NCBI GenBank assembly: GCA_019802505.1
Contig: JAFMOC010000106.1
Coordinates: forward strand, 310,001 to 374,000
Length of the DNA: 64,000 nucleotides
Direction of reading: 5' to 3'
Source: Corydoras sp. C115
Taxonomy: Eukaryota > Chordata > Actinopteri > Siluriformes > Callichthyidae
A model generated the notes under the pieces. The model ran no database searches, had not been told where the DNA came from, and saw only the letters and a list, made by a program, of their open reading frames with translations. Position 1 is the first letter of the stretch, and each line of letters starts with the position of its first letter. Below are positions 36,704-48,700 of this stretch, piece after piece. Both the position numbers and the translations under genes were made by a program.

Positions 36704-39700
36704 ATAAACAAATAAACTACATAGCCTTTTATCAGAAACAGCCTGTTTTAATGCTGCCGAATATAAATCCTATGCATTAGATTAATGAAAAGGATGTGTC
36801 CACTGAAAAGTATTGTCAACAGAAATAATTCAATCAGACTATGATGAACATAATGATCTCTGAAAATTGAAGAAAGAATGGCTTATAAAAAAGTATGTGT
36901 CGTACGTGACCTTCATTAAAGAAAAATATTTATGTTTTATACATTGTGTAAATCGCTATGGTTCAATCTATCTGTTGACCTCTGCTAGTACTATTGGTGT
37001 GATCTGTGCTACAGGGTTGTGACTGTATTCAGAGAACCAGCTTCGGGTGAATTCAAAAACGTCATTCCATAGCAGTATGTGGGCCATAATGAAGTAGTAC
37101 TATGGGTGGGCTGGCACTGAGCCATCACTCATATGATGCCTGGGTGTGTTTTTTTAAAGCAAGTGTAAATTAAATATGTTGGTGCATCAGGGCAGTGACA
37201 GGAAAACATTCACATGAAAACTGTTGGCATCGTCAACAACAACTGTAAATGAGGGTATAAGTTTTGTGTGACTCTTTTACAACTTGCCTTTCTTATAAAT
37301 GAACTGACAATTGAGGAGTGGGTGATAGAAGATTAAAGATAAATGCTTGGGAAATGAAAGGCAAGAGGAGGCTTGTGAGGGGGCTTTTTCCTTACATGGA
37401 CCATAAAGCATTTGACGTCTGCTTTCTGAGCACCCGAATGCCAGGTGTTAAAGAACCTTGGGGCTCTGGGTTAAAGGTTTGGTTATTGCATATAAAACTA
37501 GAAGATCTACTTTTCCTATATCAAAGATTTTCTCATTACATTCCAAATTATAAACAGGGAAGTCCCAAGAGCTATTTCAGCAAAGAAAAGACAAAAACAT
37601 ATTTCTGCATTTTTGTATTACACTGCATTAACATACAGTACAGTACACAGCTGCGTTTTTAAAGCAGTTAGTTATTAGTTATAAGATACATTTTTTTTTT
37701 GTTTTAAAAGCTTTTATACATGGTTGTTTTTGACACCTGCACTTTATAAGATTTTTAGTAGTCAAGCACTCATATGGTAGTCTAAGATTATTATTGGTCT
37801 AAGTCGTGCAAAGCATGCAGCTATTGGACTCTGGAGCAGAGGAATGGCATTACATATTGTTTATTATTATCTTCTGGAAATTCAAGAGCCAGAAGGGACT
37901 CCTGGATTGCTATATATGATAAATGTGTGTATTTATAGTTTCAAGCTTATCTGCCCATAAACAACCAGTATCTTTGATTATACATGGACAATATGCAATT
38001 ATCCATTACAACTGAAATAGTGCTTGCCGATCAAGGGAAGAAGTACAGGGCCAACTGTGACACAATAATATTATCTTGGCGCATTAATGCAATATCTTCT
38101 CTTGTACAAAAGTTTGCTCCCTCTTCCCAGCTGATGTTTAAAGACTCAGTAAATTGCATCCTCTGCAATTAAAATATCTTAATATAATTTTGTTTTGAAT
38201 AACTGCAACTAAAAAAAGAGAGAGAAGAAAAAAAATCTTATTGCAATTGGTAATTTTGAACAAGGAATCTTTTTTTTTTTTTTTGTTTACATTAAGTGTG
38301 AAAAGCATTTCTCTAAGGTTTTAGAAAAGGGAACAGCCACTATATATTTCAACTGCAGTCTTTGCTGCTTTAAATTGTGAAACATTTATCTGTGGATTTT
38401 CAAAGATAGGTTATTAATGGGAAATCTCTCCTTAACAATACAGGGCTTTATAAGTCAACATGGTGTCATCCAGTGGTTTCAAGGAAGGGCAGTTTGTGTT
38501 TATGCTTCACTCTGCAGGAGGTGCAATTATGGCTTTTGTCTCATTTGACCTCAACCAAGGTTTTTTTCCCGCTTTTTTATAGTTAGATCAAAGACAAGTA
38601 AAAGTGCTTCAAGTAGTTTTGTTTATAAGTTTTTGTTATGAAGACATACATTCACAAAGGCATACACAAGCAGACATGTGGCTTATGGCAATGACTCACA
38701 GTCAAATGATGTGACCCTACCTTTCTTGTTAGTCACACTACTAACAAGATTTTTTCGATTTTTTTTCGATTACCTATGATGTGAGCATTTGTGTTTGATA
38801 TATCATCTGTACATTGACGTTTTGCTTTTAATTACATTGCAGTTTTCTATTCTACCTTAAATTAGTAATTGTCTTGCTGCTGTTAACATGATGTTTCCAT
38901 TTGTAGAATTGTAGCTACTTGTAGCATTATTACCATTAGCTCATCACACATGGCCACTGTTTTGTAACCTGTCAATTAACTGTTTCTTTCATCAGTGTTG
39001 ACCTTTTTTAGTTGAGCAGCTGATGAGGCTCTTCATCAGTCCAGGCAGTTGCTGGCTAGCTCACACCCCTTTAGCCAATCCTTGTTGGGTTCGTGCAAAT
39101 CAAACCCAATTAGTAACATCGATTGTCCACTATTTGACTAGACAGCTCAACCTGGGGCTGCACTGAAATGAATCCAACAGTATCAAGAAAAACAGAACAG
39201 AGACAGATAAAGTAAAAATGGGCAAGTAAAAGGCAACAGTGTTACTTAATTGATTCTGTGCCATCTCATCAATTGTGATTAAAATTAAATGTGCTTCTAA
39301 AAAGGTTAGAACAAATTGACGGTGGAAATCACAGCTGGCAATCCCATTGTACTAAACAGCAGGGTTTGAATGTAGGCAGCTGCATGGCATTTTTCATCCA
39401 GGTGGACCTACTGAGAACAGGACATCAATCTCCTGTAGGACATAATCGTCCACCCTGAAACTGATATTGTACATGCAGTAATTTCCAGAAAATAATTTCT
39501 TACTTATATTTATTTGTTAGAACTAAACTCAGTGTACAAAATGAAGGGAGTAAATCAACAATAATAAGCATTACCCGGGCTGCTTTGTGGATATTTGCAT
39601 AAAGAAATCATGTAAAGCATACAATGAGTAATAACAGCTATGTTTATTTACATTGCAAGGGGAAACAGCACTGGCAAAACTCTTGCTTTATATAATTTTA

Positions 39701-40170
39701 GCACTAATTTAATCACAAACATAATGTAAGTAGCACTATTTCCCCAGAGTAGGCTACAAAATTGCCCTAAAATATGCATATCTGTGTCACCCTGTCAAAA
39801 ACCTGATGGGCTGTTCACTCCTATTCATCTAATAACTGCTGGGATAGCTTGCAGCACTCTGTGATGACCCTTAGTGTTCCCTCACAAGGAGGACCTAGGT
39901 GTAATTTATTTTTTTATTTTTTTAGGCAGGCAGTAAAGGGTCCTTTTTTAAGAGATGGCATGTGTTCCTCGTGCTCTTAGTGTAGAGTACCTCCTATGAG
40001 CCTAAATAGGTTGCTAAGAAAATAAATTAAAATGTTTTTTTTTTTTTTCTTTTTTTTAATGGGATTACCCACAAGACATTTAAAGACGTCAAAGTGGAAA
40101 GTTAAGAGGAAGCATTGAACCTCACAGCATACTATCCCCAGTAGAAGAAACACTATTTGTCAATGGGGTG
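36700..40170. other. Intergenic sequence between slc6a2 and lpcat2
   Basis: No exon was recognised. It includes an open frame of 114 codons (37318-37662, plus) without domain similarity, a locally GC-richer block at 38450-38570 and a SINE-tail-like relic (ctgggatagcttgcagcact) near 39840-39900. Confidence 0.4.
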
Positions 40171-40385
40171 GACCAGTTGATTTCTTTGTGGAGTTTGCAT
40201 GTTCTTCCCATGTGTTTAGAGCTTTACTGTTGGTAGTTTTAGTCCAAAAGCATACTATGTAGTGATTTTGATTTTGACCCATAGATGTAAATAAGCGTGG
40301 ATTTCCCAACTTGTTTGAACGGGTGGGTTGCAACAGGAAGGGCATCCGGCATAAAACTTCTTCCAAAATTAGATGTCAGAGAGAA
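40170..40385 (+). mobile_element. Old DANA-like SINE, strongly diverged
   Basis: tttgtggagtttgcatgttc and ttcccatgtg correspond to the SINE middle, and gggtgggttgcaacaggaag, ggcatccggcataaaac to its 3' part. The head is lost or unrecognisable. Confidence 0.5.
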
Positions 40386-40899
40386 TGTGTGTGTGTGTTT
40401 GTTTGTATGAAATCGAGGGAGATGCAGACTAACACAAGAAAAATGGTGTCCTATGGGAAATGTGCCTTTTGTTATTGATTCTTACCCATTTTCTAATTCT
40501 ATTAAACAATTCTATTCGCTGATAAAACCTTTACATGCATACCCATCCTTAAATTGAATATCTTGCCCTGTAGGAAATGTTGCCATTGCATGTATTCATT
40601 ATGCCTTGAATAAAATGAAAAATAATAATTTAGTACATGATTTTTTTCTATGATTTGCTATTGATCAAGGATTAGTTACACAAACATTAGTTAGTTAGTA
40701 CGTTTTTTTTTTATTTTTTTTTTTTTTTTTTACAATTTTTAAACCTGTTAAACCTAATCAAATATTTTAATGCAAAAAAATGTTCCTCCCACATGGTGGT
40801 GAAAAAACTGAAAATATTATTTTGTAAAATGTCTTTGTTTTTAATTATTGTTATTTCCTAACACAAACTGCTGGGTTTGGTTGATTAAATGGGGCGCTG

Positions 40900-40913
40900 C
40901 TGTCACCTGGTGG
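40900..40913 (-). promoter_or_regulatory. Weaker CTCF-like motif
   Basis: CTGTCACCTGGTGG is the reverse complement of CCACCAGGTGACAG, one base from the CTCF core. It sits in the slc6a2-lpcat2 interval just beyond the possible lpcat2 3' end, in a locally GC-richer patch. Confidence 0.25.
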
Positions 40914-41099
40914 AGGATCTCAGCATGTGTACGTTGTGTCTTTAATGTATCAATGCTTGAAAACATCACACAGAAAACCACATTGCACGTTTAGCAAAAG
41001 TCTTTACTGCCAAGTAAATTCACAAATTTAAACCTTAACTACAAAGAAAACACATTATGAGCTGCAATTATGGCACCTGTATTAACAGCCAAATTAAAT

Positions 41100-42064
41100 G
41101 CCATTTATTTCTATCTGTGCTTTAGACTATTCAGGGTCAGTACACCAATCCATTCCAAATTATTGAGGCAAACATGCACATTACTATGTCTGCAATCACA
41201 CTGTCACTGTTTTTACACTTATAATGAACTTATTAGTGCATCATTGGCAAAAACAGGACATTTACTCTGATGCATATTTGCCCCTTAGAGTTACCTTTAT
41301 AATCACCTTTAATGGCTATTACATTTACCAGATAACATTTTTTTCCTTTTGTGTCCCAAATATGAAAGGAATATTCAGTTTGTAATTATTAAGTTACTAT
41401 GACAATGGACTGTAAATGACAGACATGTCAAGGTCATGTCTGGACATTTTAAATAATAAAACTTGATATTAATGCATGCGGGCATGGTAGCTCAGTGGTT
41501 AGGGCATTGGGCTATCAATTTGAAGGTTGGGGGTTAAGAGCAAGGCCCTTAACCCTCATTGCTCCAGGGATGTTGTGATTAACCCTGTGCTCACCTTGTA
41601 AGTCGCTTGGATAAAAGCGTCTGCTAAATGACCAAATGTAAATGTATTAACATATTGTGTGTTATAAAGTCAATACACTAACATACCTCAGATAAAGATG
41701 CAGTTTTAAAATACTAAAGTCTGTTGGAACACAGGCGGTTAGATTTTTACCATGCCATATTATGGTTGTCAAAAGCTTGTACTAAAGTGATATTTGTAAT
41801 AGTTATTCAGTGGCTGTAAAATAAAGACTTCCAAGTGCACCAGTATCCATTTGTGTTATTTGCAGCATGAATTAAGGACAGTGTAATGTTTAGAACAAAA
41901 ATGTCAATCACAGATGTTAAATGCTTTATCACATTTGTTTGCATATAAAAAAGAAAAGATAAATGCTGCTAATAACTAGTTCCAGTCTGTTGGTTTCTAA
42001 GGCACATGTGAAACAATTTCATTTCAACAAAATAGTTGGCATTCTCTCGGATCCTGTTGCTTTT
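41100..42064 (-). other. lpcat2: Region expected to hold the lpcat2 3' UTR
   Basis: No AATAAA is seen in the first 700 bases after the stop. The nearest minus-strand candidates are ATTAAA near 41305 and AATAAA at 41104-41109. If one of these is used, the UTR would carry the SINE at 41480-41646 in antisense. The 3' end is unresolved. Confidence 0.2.
41480..41646 (+). mobile_element. tRNA-derived SINE with the gtctgctaaatg tail
   Basis: Head ggcatggtagctcagtggtt, agggcattgggctatcaatt, tgaaggttgggggttaa. Tail gtcgcttggataaaagcgtc, tgctaaatgaccaaatgt. This tail is very common in teleost SINEs and differs from the DANA-like family. Confidence 0.75.
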
Positions 42065-42252
42065 TTAATCATCTTTCTTGTCTGAGCAGCTCTCCTCTTG
42101 ATTCTTACTCGGTGAAACAGTACAGTACTCTGAAGAGGTCAGATCAGAATCTATCTCCTCCTCTTGGAGGGCCTGATAACGCTGAAGTTCAATATAGGTG
42201 GTGAAGAGTTTTGCATATTCAGGGTGGGTGAGTGCAAAGGAGCGGAATTCAT
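42065..42252 (-). CDS. lpcat2: lpcat2 last coding exon: C-terminal tail
   Basis: Residues 465-526. It completes EF-hand 3 (DEF), continues HPEYAKLFTTYIELQ, then an acidic, serine-rich tail ending KKDD and TAA. Acceptor TTTAG. Confidence 0.95.
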
Positions 42253-45169
42253 CTAAAGAAAAAATTAAAAGAAATATGATTAAGGTAAATTAATGTTTCC
42301 TACATTACTGAAATGCTATAACATTGTGATTATACAGAGAGAGAAAACTGCGGTCAATGTTTTGAAAGTAATTTTAAATATAATAGTTACTCTTATTTTT
42401 ACTTATATGATAAGTTCTAAGGCCAGTCAGGGTGGAGCCTTTTCACTTGTAACAAGTCACCAAGTTAATATAAAACTAGAGACAAAAATGAAAGAAGACA
42501 AGAGAAATGGATTTCTTCTATTACTTATTTTACATTGTGAATTAGAATTAAATTAGATGCTAATTTGGTGGCTGCATATTGACCTATGTAATAATAACAA
42601 GCACACCACCTCACCAAGGATCAAAACATTAACATCAGGCCATTTTTCCAACTGCTTACACAGCCCTAGTTAGTAGCCGATTGTTGCTTTTTATCTGCCA
42701 ATTATGTCTTTCTGTAAAAAGCACAGCAATACCAGCACTCAAGTTCCTCTTGGGTGTTCATACTGTGCCTCATCGAGAGTAAATTAATTTTGTCTTGTTA
42801 AATCCGACATGAGTTTCTGCCTGGGACACATTTATACCAGCGATACGACCAAAAATGGTCATATCGTGTCTCCATGGCAGAACAGCACACTTAGATTAGC
42901 GATCCATCAGGAATCTATTGTAATGAATATAAAGAGGATTCCTCTCTGATTCACACAAACAGCTTATTTTCTTTGGTGAACTGCATATGCACCATATGTG
43001 ATGTGTCCCGATCCATCAGCATCAATCTCTTTGAAAAGACTGGACACATTCAAGTCGGAGACGCCTAAAGCAGAGCGCAGCAGACCAGCAAACTCCTCTT
43101 GAGTGATGCAGTTATCTTCATCTATATCAAAAAGCTAAGATAAGACAATACAGACATTACAATACTGAAATGCAGGAAATGCATACAAGCATAATCACAA
43201 AAGGTTTTGTAATATTGAGAAGTAATATAAATGAATTGCATACGTGCACATAATTTTCAGTACCTTAAATGCAGTTTGAATGACCTCTTCTGTGTTAGCA
43301 GGTCGACACAACACCGTCACACCAATGACATACTCTCTGAAATCGATGGTGCCATCTCCATCCTAGAAAGCAAACCCTTTATCATTTGCAAAAAAATCAT
43401 TTGTTTTACACCGAAAAATGACTTTTTTATCACGCATACCCTGTCAAAAAGTGCAAACAGCTCTTGAAGGGCTGGACTGACAGGCAGCTTAAGAAAATGA
43501 GCAAACTCCTCCAGTTTGATTCGGCCTCCTTTGCATGAGCATGCTATTGCAGCGAAATTCTCCAGCTCCTTCTTTATATTGTCCCATTTCAGACTGGGAA
43601 AGTGAAAAAGTAATAGACTTCAATGACTGCTATGAAGTTAAATGTAACAAACTGTACGAACATCGACAGTTCATCATTAAAAAATAGTTGTTAAAAAATT
43701 ACAACCACTGGCTTAACACCGCTGGAACTTTAACATAAAGATAACTAGTAATTGACAGTATGTATAATAGGATCAATAGCATTTAGTATTATCTTAACAA
43801 AAAAAGTGTCATCATTTTTTTTAGTAGTTACATCCTGACCACTTAATCAGGTTCACTTGTTTTCACAACCATTTACCTTGTACTTCTACATTTACTGTCT
43901 GTAGTCCATCTGTTATTCTGCATACTTTACTAGTACCCTGTACCAGTACTAGTTCTCTGTACTGTCAGCATTCCTACAAAGCAGGTATTACTCAATATGG
44001 CATGGAATACTCAGTATGGCACTGACAGCATAGTAGTGGTTGTGGTGGTGGTCGTTTATTAGTGTGTTTTGCATTGCTATGGCTTCACTAAACACAGCAC
44101 TGACTATTAGACAACAGAGTTAAGAGGAATTACAGTACAATTGTAGAACCATGAAGTGAATCTATTGGATAAGTTGAATAAAAAATGACCAACATTTATA
44201 ATTAACTAATTGAATAATTTAAACAGCATGCTGTACTTTAGTTTGCGGCTGATTTTGGTGAACTCCACAAGCCCTGCCTCCATTGGCAGAGTCATCTCTC
44301 CTGCTGAGATCATCAACCGACAATCCTCAAAGGTGTGATCTGTTACTGGGACATTCAACAACCTGGTATAATTCATAAAAATTAAAGTTTATCACTGTGA
44401 TAGTGGAAACAATGTAGTACGTAATACTTGTACATTTTGCTTACTGTGCCATTCTGCTGCGTACTGACTGGGCAAATTTTGTGCCATTTTGCTTCTCATC
44501 CTCTGTGGGTATCTGTGGAGCAAGATACTAAAACATACATTGATTTATGTAAAGTTTTGTTTTAAGTTATTTCACACAGATTTGAAAAACATCTTTTTAA
44601 AAACATATTTTAAACTTGCTTGTAAAGAAAACCAGTTCTCATTACAGAAAATATTCATCCTGTTAATGTGGTGACACCCAATCAGCTCATGTCCTGTTTT
44701 TCTCTCTGCTCTCTAATGAGCTATTTTACAATTATGGCATGAATCTTAAAAACTCTGCTTCACTTAGACCATTAGAGTATTTGTCTTAAAAAATAAATGC
44801 TGAATTATAAGTAACCAACACAGCTATTTAATATTCCTACCACACCACATTCCTTGCATGTGATAAAATATTATATAATGTGCATGAACTATGAATGTAA
44901 GCAATTACTAATAATGGATATTATTGATGTCATAAATGTTCTTCAGAAAAATACATAACCCATTAAATGACCAGTGTAACACATGCTATTTAAGGAACAG
45001 AAAGCAGAAAAAAACAGATGCTTGACATAACTAACCTCGATCTCCACTGTGGTATAAGGCTGGCACAATGTTAAGAGAAATAAAGTACCACTAAAATAGG
45101 AAACAAAAATTTAAGTTACTTCATCAGTTACACAAGTATAGGGAGGAACATCTTATACTCATCTTATCA

Positions 45170-45247
<78 letters not shown>

Positions 45248-45675
45248 AAGTGATGTGAGAAGCATTAAGTGTTTTTGTGGTTAAAAGTCTTGTGTTTGTA
45301 AAAAGCTGTAAGTAAGGTAGGGTCATGTGCTTGTTGTTCTTTTATGCACAGTTGTATGAAAAACTGGGGCTGCATATTTATGAATGCATATAACTTTTTC
45401 TTTAATTTAAAATGTGTGATTATTGAAATATATTTATGCAAAATAACCCCTGTCTACCTGATGTTATTTTATTGAACATTCGATTGGCATGACCATGAGT
45501 GTTAAATACAAAATATTTCTTCATAACTGTGGATTTGGCTATTTTGTTTATTACCATCACCTATAACTATACATTTCGGTCTATAGTACTTACATTGTGG
45601 GGCCTTGCCAAGTCCAAGTTACTGTGTCCTGTGAAATACAACATAACATCTAATTTTACTTTATACTTGAATATG

Positions 45676-45737
<62 letters not shown>

Positions 45738-48700
45738 TGTGTATGTATATATGGATATATATGGACTGCTTACCAGCTTATTTGGATATCTGATAAGTAC
45801 AGGCTGAACAGGGACCCCTGGCAGAAAAGCCCCTGCATATGACAAAGAAAAATATATATTTAGGTGGCTAATTAAGTACTTTTTATTTTTTTACAATGAC
45901 AAATTTAAAACACACTGCCTTCACTGACAAATACACATTATATCGTAATAGTATGTGAAACTAATTGTCAGTTTCATTAATCAGACTGTGTCCTAGATAA
46001 TGGTGTCCCAATTATGCTGCTATTTAGAATTCTGTATTTTGGTCAATAGATTGCACACATTGTGACATTATGTCCTGCATTTTGAGACAATTACTTGTTA
46101 GTCTTAAAAAAAAGGTTAATTATGTGTGAAAAGTTTTAAAGACTCATTTAATCGAGTCACATATTGTTTATGAATGTACATAATGTATCAACATGTTCCT
46201 TTAGAAATTAATGGAATGAAGATTGGCACCTCTTAAAGAGAAGACACATGACATTAATTAATAATTTAATTAATTAATAATTTAATTAATAATTTATTAA
46301 TAATTAGCTTTTTCATACTTTTTCATTTGTCATTTCTTGTTTCCGGTGACGTACTGTATCTGTTTTATTCTTTACCGACAACTTATTTTTAAAAAATTAT
46401 ATATATATCCTAATCCCTATCTTGTTCATGGCATAAAAATGGCTAAAGTTGGCCCAGGTTGTTCACAATATGAACATTCATTGTTAACATTCTTGTTTCT
46501 TGCGTTGAAATAATCGCAATATGAATTACAAAAACATTTCTAGGCACACTATATTCTTAAATACAAAGGAAGTGGCTATAGATCACATCAGGTACCACAT
46601 TTCTTTTTTTTTAACCGTTTCTGTTTTTTGATGTCAGTGCTAGATAAACAGCTTTTAACAGTAACAGCTTTGTCATTCTGCCTTACATCTATACAATGAC
46701 TTTACTGATAATGCAATAGCTTCTGGCAAACAAAATATGACATGCAAATCAACTTGCAGAACCCCTGGCTTTATATCAAGTATTTTACCACCAGTATATT
46801 ATGTTAATAAGGGCACAAATATTTGTTTATTAAAAGTTAGTCTAGCTTCTTACCTTGTTTGAAAGTAATGAGACAGGTTCTGTTTGTGCATGTTCCTTCA
46901 GGGAAAATCAATACCTAAAATTAGTTAATGAAAAAGAATTAGCAAGATTTTAATTTCAGGGCCTATGTGTTTTAAATGTGTTTTTTTTTAACATCTGACT
47001 ATTTGCATATACATCTCATATAGGAATGTTAATGGGATGCAGGCCAGGTTAGCCAGTTAACCATTAAGTTCCTTTCAGCATTGCTTTGTCTGATGCAGAT
47101 GAATACAAGTTAAAAATATTTGCTAAGACTTTGATATTGCTTAAACATGATAAAATAACTATTACTAAATTGTAAAAAGATAAGAGAAACAGTTCCTGCA
47201 GTGTGGGCACTAAAAACAAGGAACTTCTGTCCTAAACTAAAGTGTTGCAGGCCAAAAGTGCTTAAAATTGTTTAATTTCAAAACCAAACTGCATTTATTT
47301 TTTTCAGAATAAGTGATGTAAGTCTGTGGAGTTCAGCTAATTTTCATGAGTTCCAAACCTGATACGCTGTGAATGTAGCAGGGCATGAAGTTCTTAGTAA
47401 TTATGGTTAGTGTGAATGTGATTCCATCACATTGTACATAATGTATCAATCATTAACCAAATTAAAGGCAAAACCAAATGAAGAGCATCAGTGTAGAAGA
47501 AAAATGCAGTTTACGCAAAAAGGAAGTACTGAATATGTAGACTTAACCTTCACTTTCACAACATGCAAACACAACTATAAAATTTCCATTCTTATGACAG
47601 GCTATGGAAGTAACATTGAAAAAGACTCATGACAAGTACTAGTAGGTGAATTATTCTGACCTGTGGCCAGCGGCCATTAGATTTAGCCCGGTTAGTGATG
47701 GCTTGAATAGTGTTTTTGCGTGAATCTGGATCTTGCCGTGAAACGAGAACAGGCTGCATACAGCGCAAAAATCCTAGTGAGTATAAAAAATGTGTGTTAT
47801 TTGCTGGTAGAGGATATCATAACTATCATAACTAGGCAAAAAGCTGTCATGTTAAAGTTTAGTATAAAACATACATAATTGACTTGGTACCACTTCACTC
47901 AAACAACACATTATTAATTATAATTATATTCTAGTCTTTTAAATGTTAGCTTTTTAGCTTTATATATCACACAGAACAGTCACACAATCTTACAAGCTAC
48001 ATTTGAAAGTTTTCACTTTAAAAAAAAGCCCATAATACCTAAGCTGTAAATGTAACAGGAATTTAAAGCAATCAACTGTACTCTACTTACGACCAATTAT
48101 GGGTGTAGCGAGATTTTCAGTCCGGGACACGGTGGAAGGCAGGCCTGATACAATGCACACAATGGCGTCAAAGTATGAGGAATGAGGAGCCACTGTCAGG
48201 ATTGGCGCCTCTTTGCTTGTGGCCTGTTTTCCTTTGACCACAATGTTAAAGCCCATCGCAAAAAAACACAGCCGGCCCAAAAAGGCAATCACCGTTCTAC
48301 ACAAGAACCTGCGTAAGCACATATAGAACTATATTTGACCATTACAATAAAAACCAAAAACACATGGAAAAAAGACAAATTGATTTATATTGTACAGTTT
48401 GTTATTAGCTTTACTGAATCTGCTAAAGTTGGATAAAAACAAATCTAAAAATTTACAAATTAACAGTATTTAAACTTATACTTACTATAGCTTATATAGT
48501 ATTCCCTTAATAAAAGAGTAAATTTTAATTTATATATTCCAGGTATTGTTTAAATGATGGTTAATTTTAAGCAGTTCAGTGACAATCATATGGTTTTACC
48601 TAGTAAGTGATGTGAATGTGAAGTTTTTGAACAGTGTCCATAAATTGTCCACTATATTAAATGTCCGTAATGTATTGATCCAACCTGTATGCATAAGACT

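Noticed and set aside
37318..37662. Plus-strand frame of 114 codons in the slc6a2-lpcat2 interval
   Set aside because: No recognisable domain, no splice-site context, no neighbour-supported role; consistent with chance.
41480..41560. tRNA-like sequence (ctcagtggtta with gaaggttgggggttaa)
   Set aside because: It belongs to a SINE head. There is no complete cloverleaf with acceptor pairing, so no functional tRNA gene is called. The same holds for the heads at 31240 and 50081.
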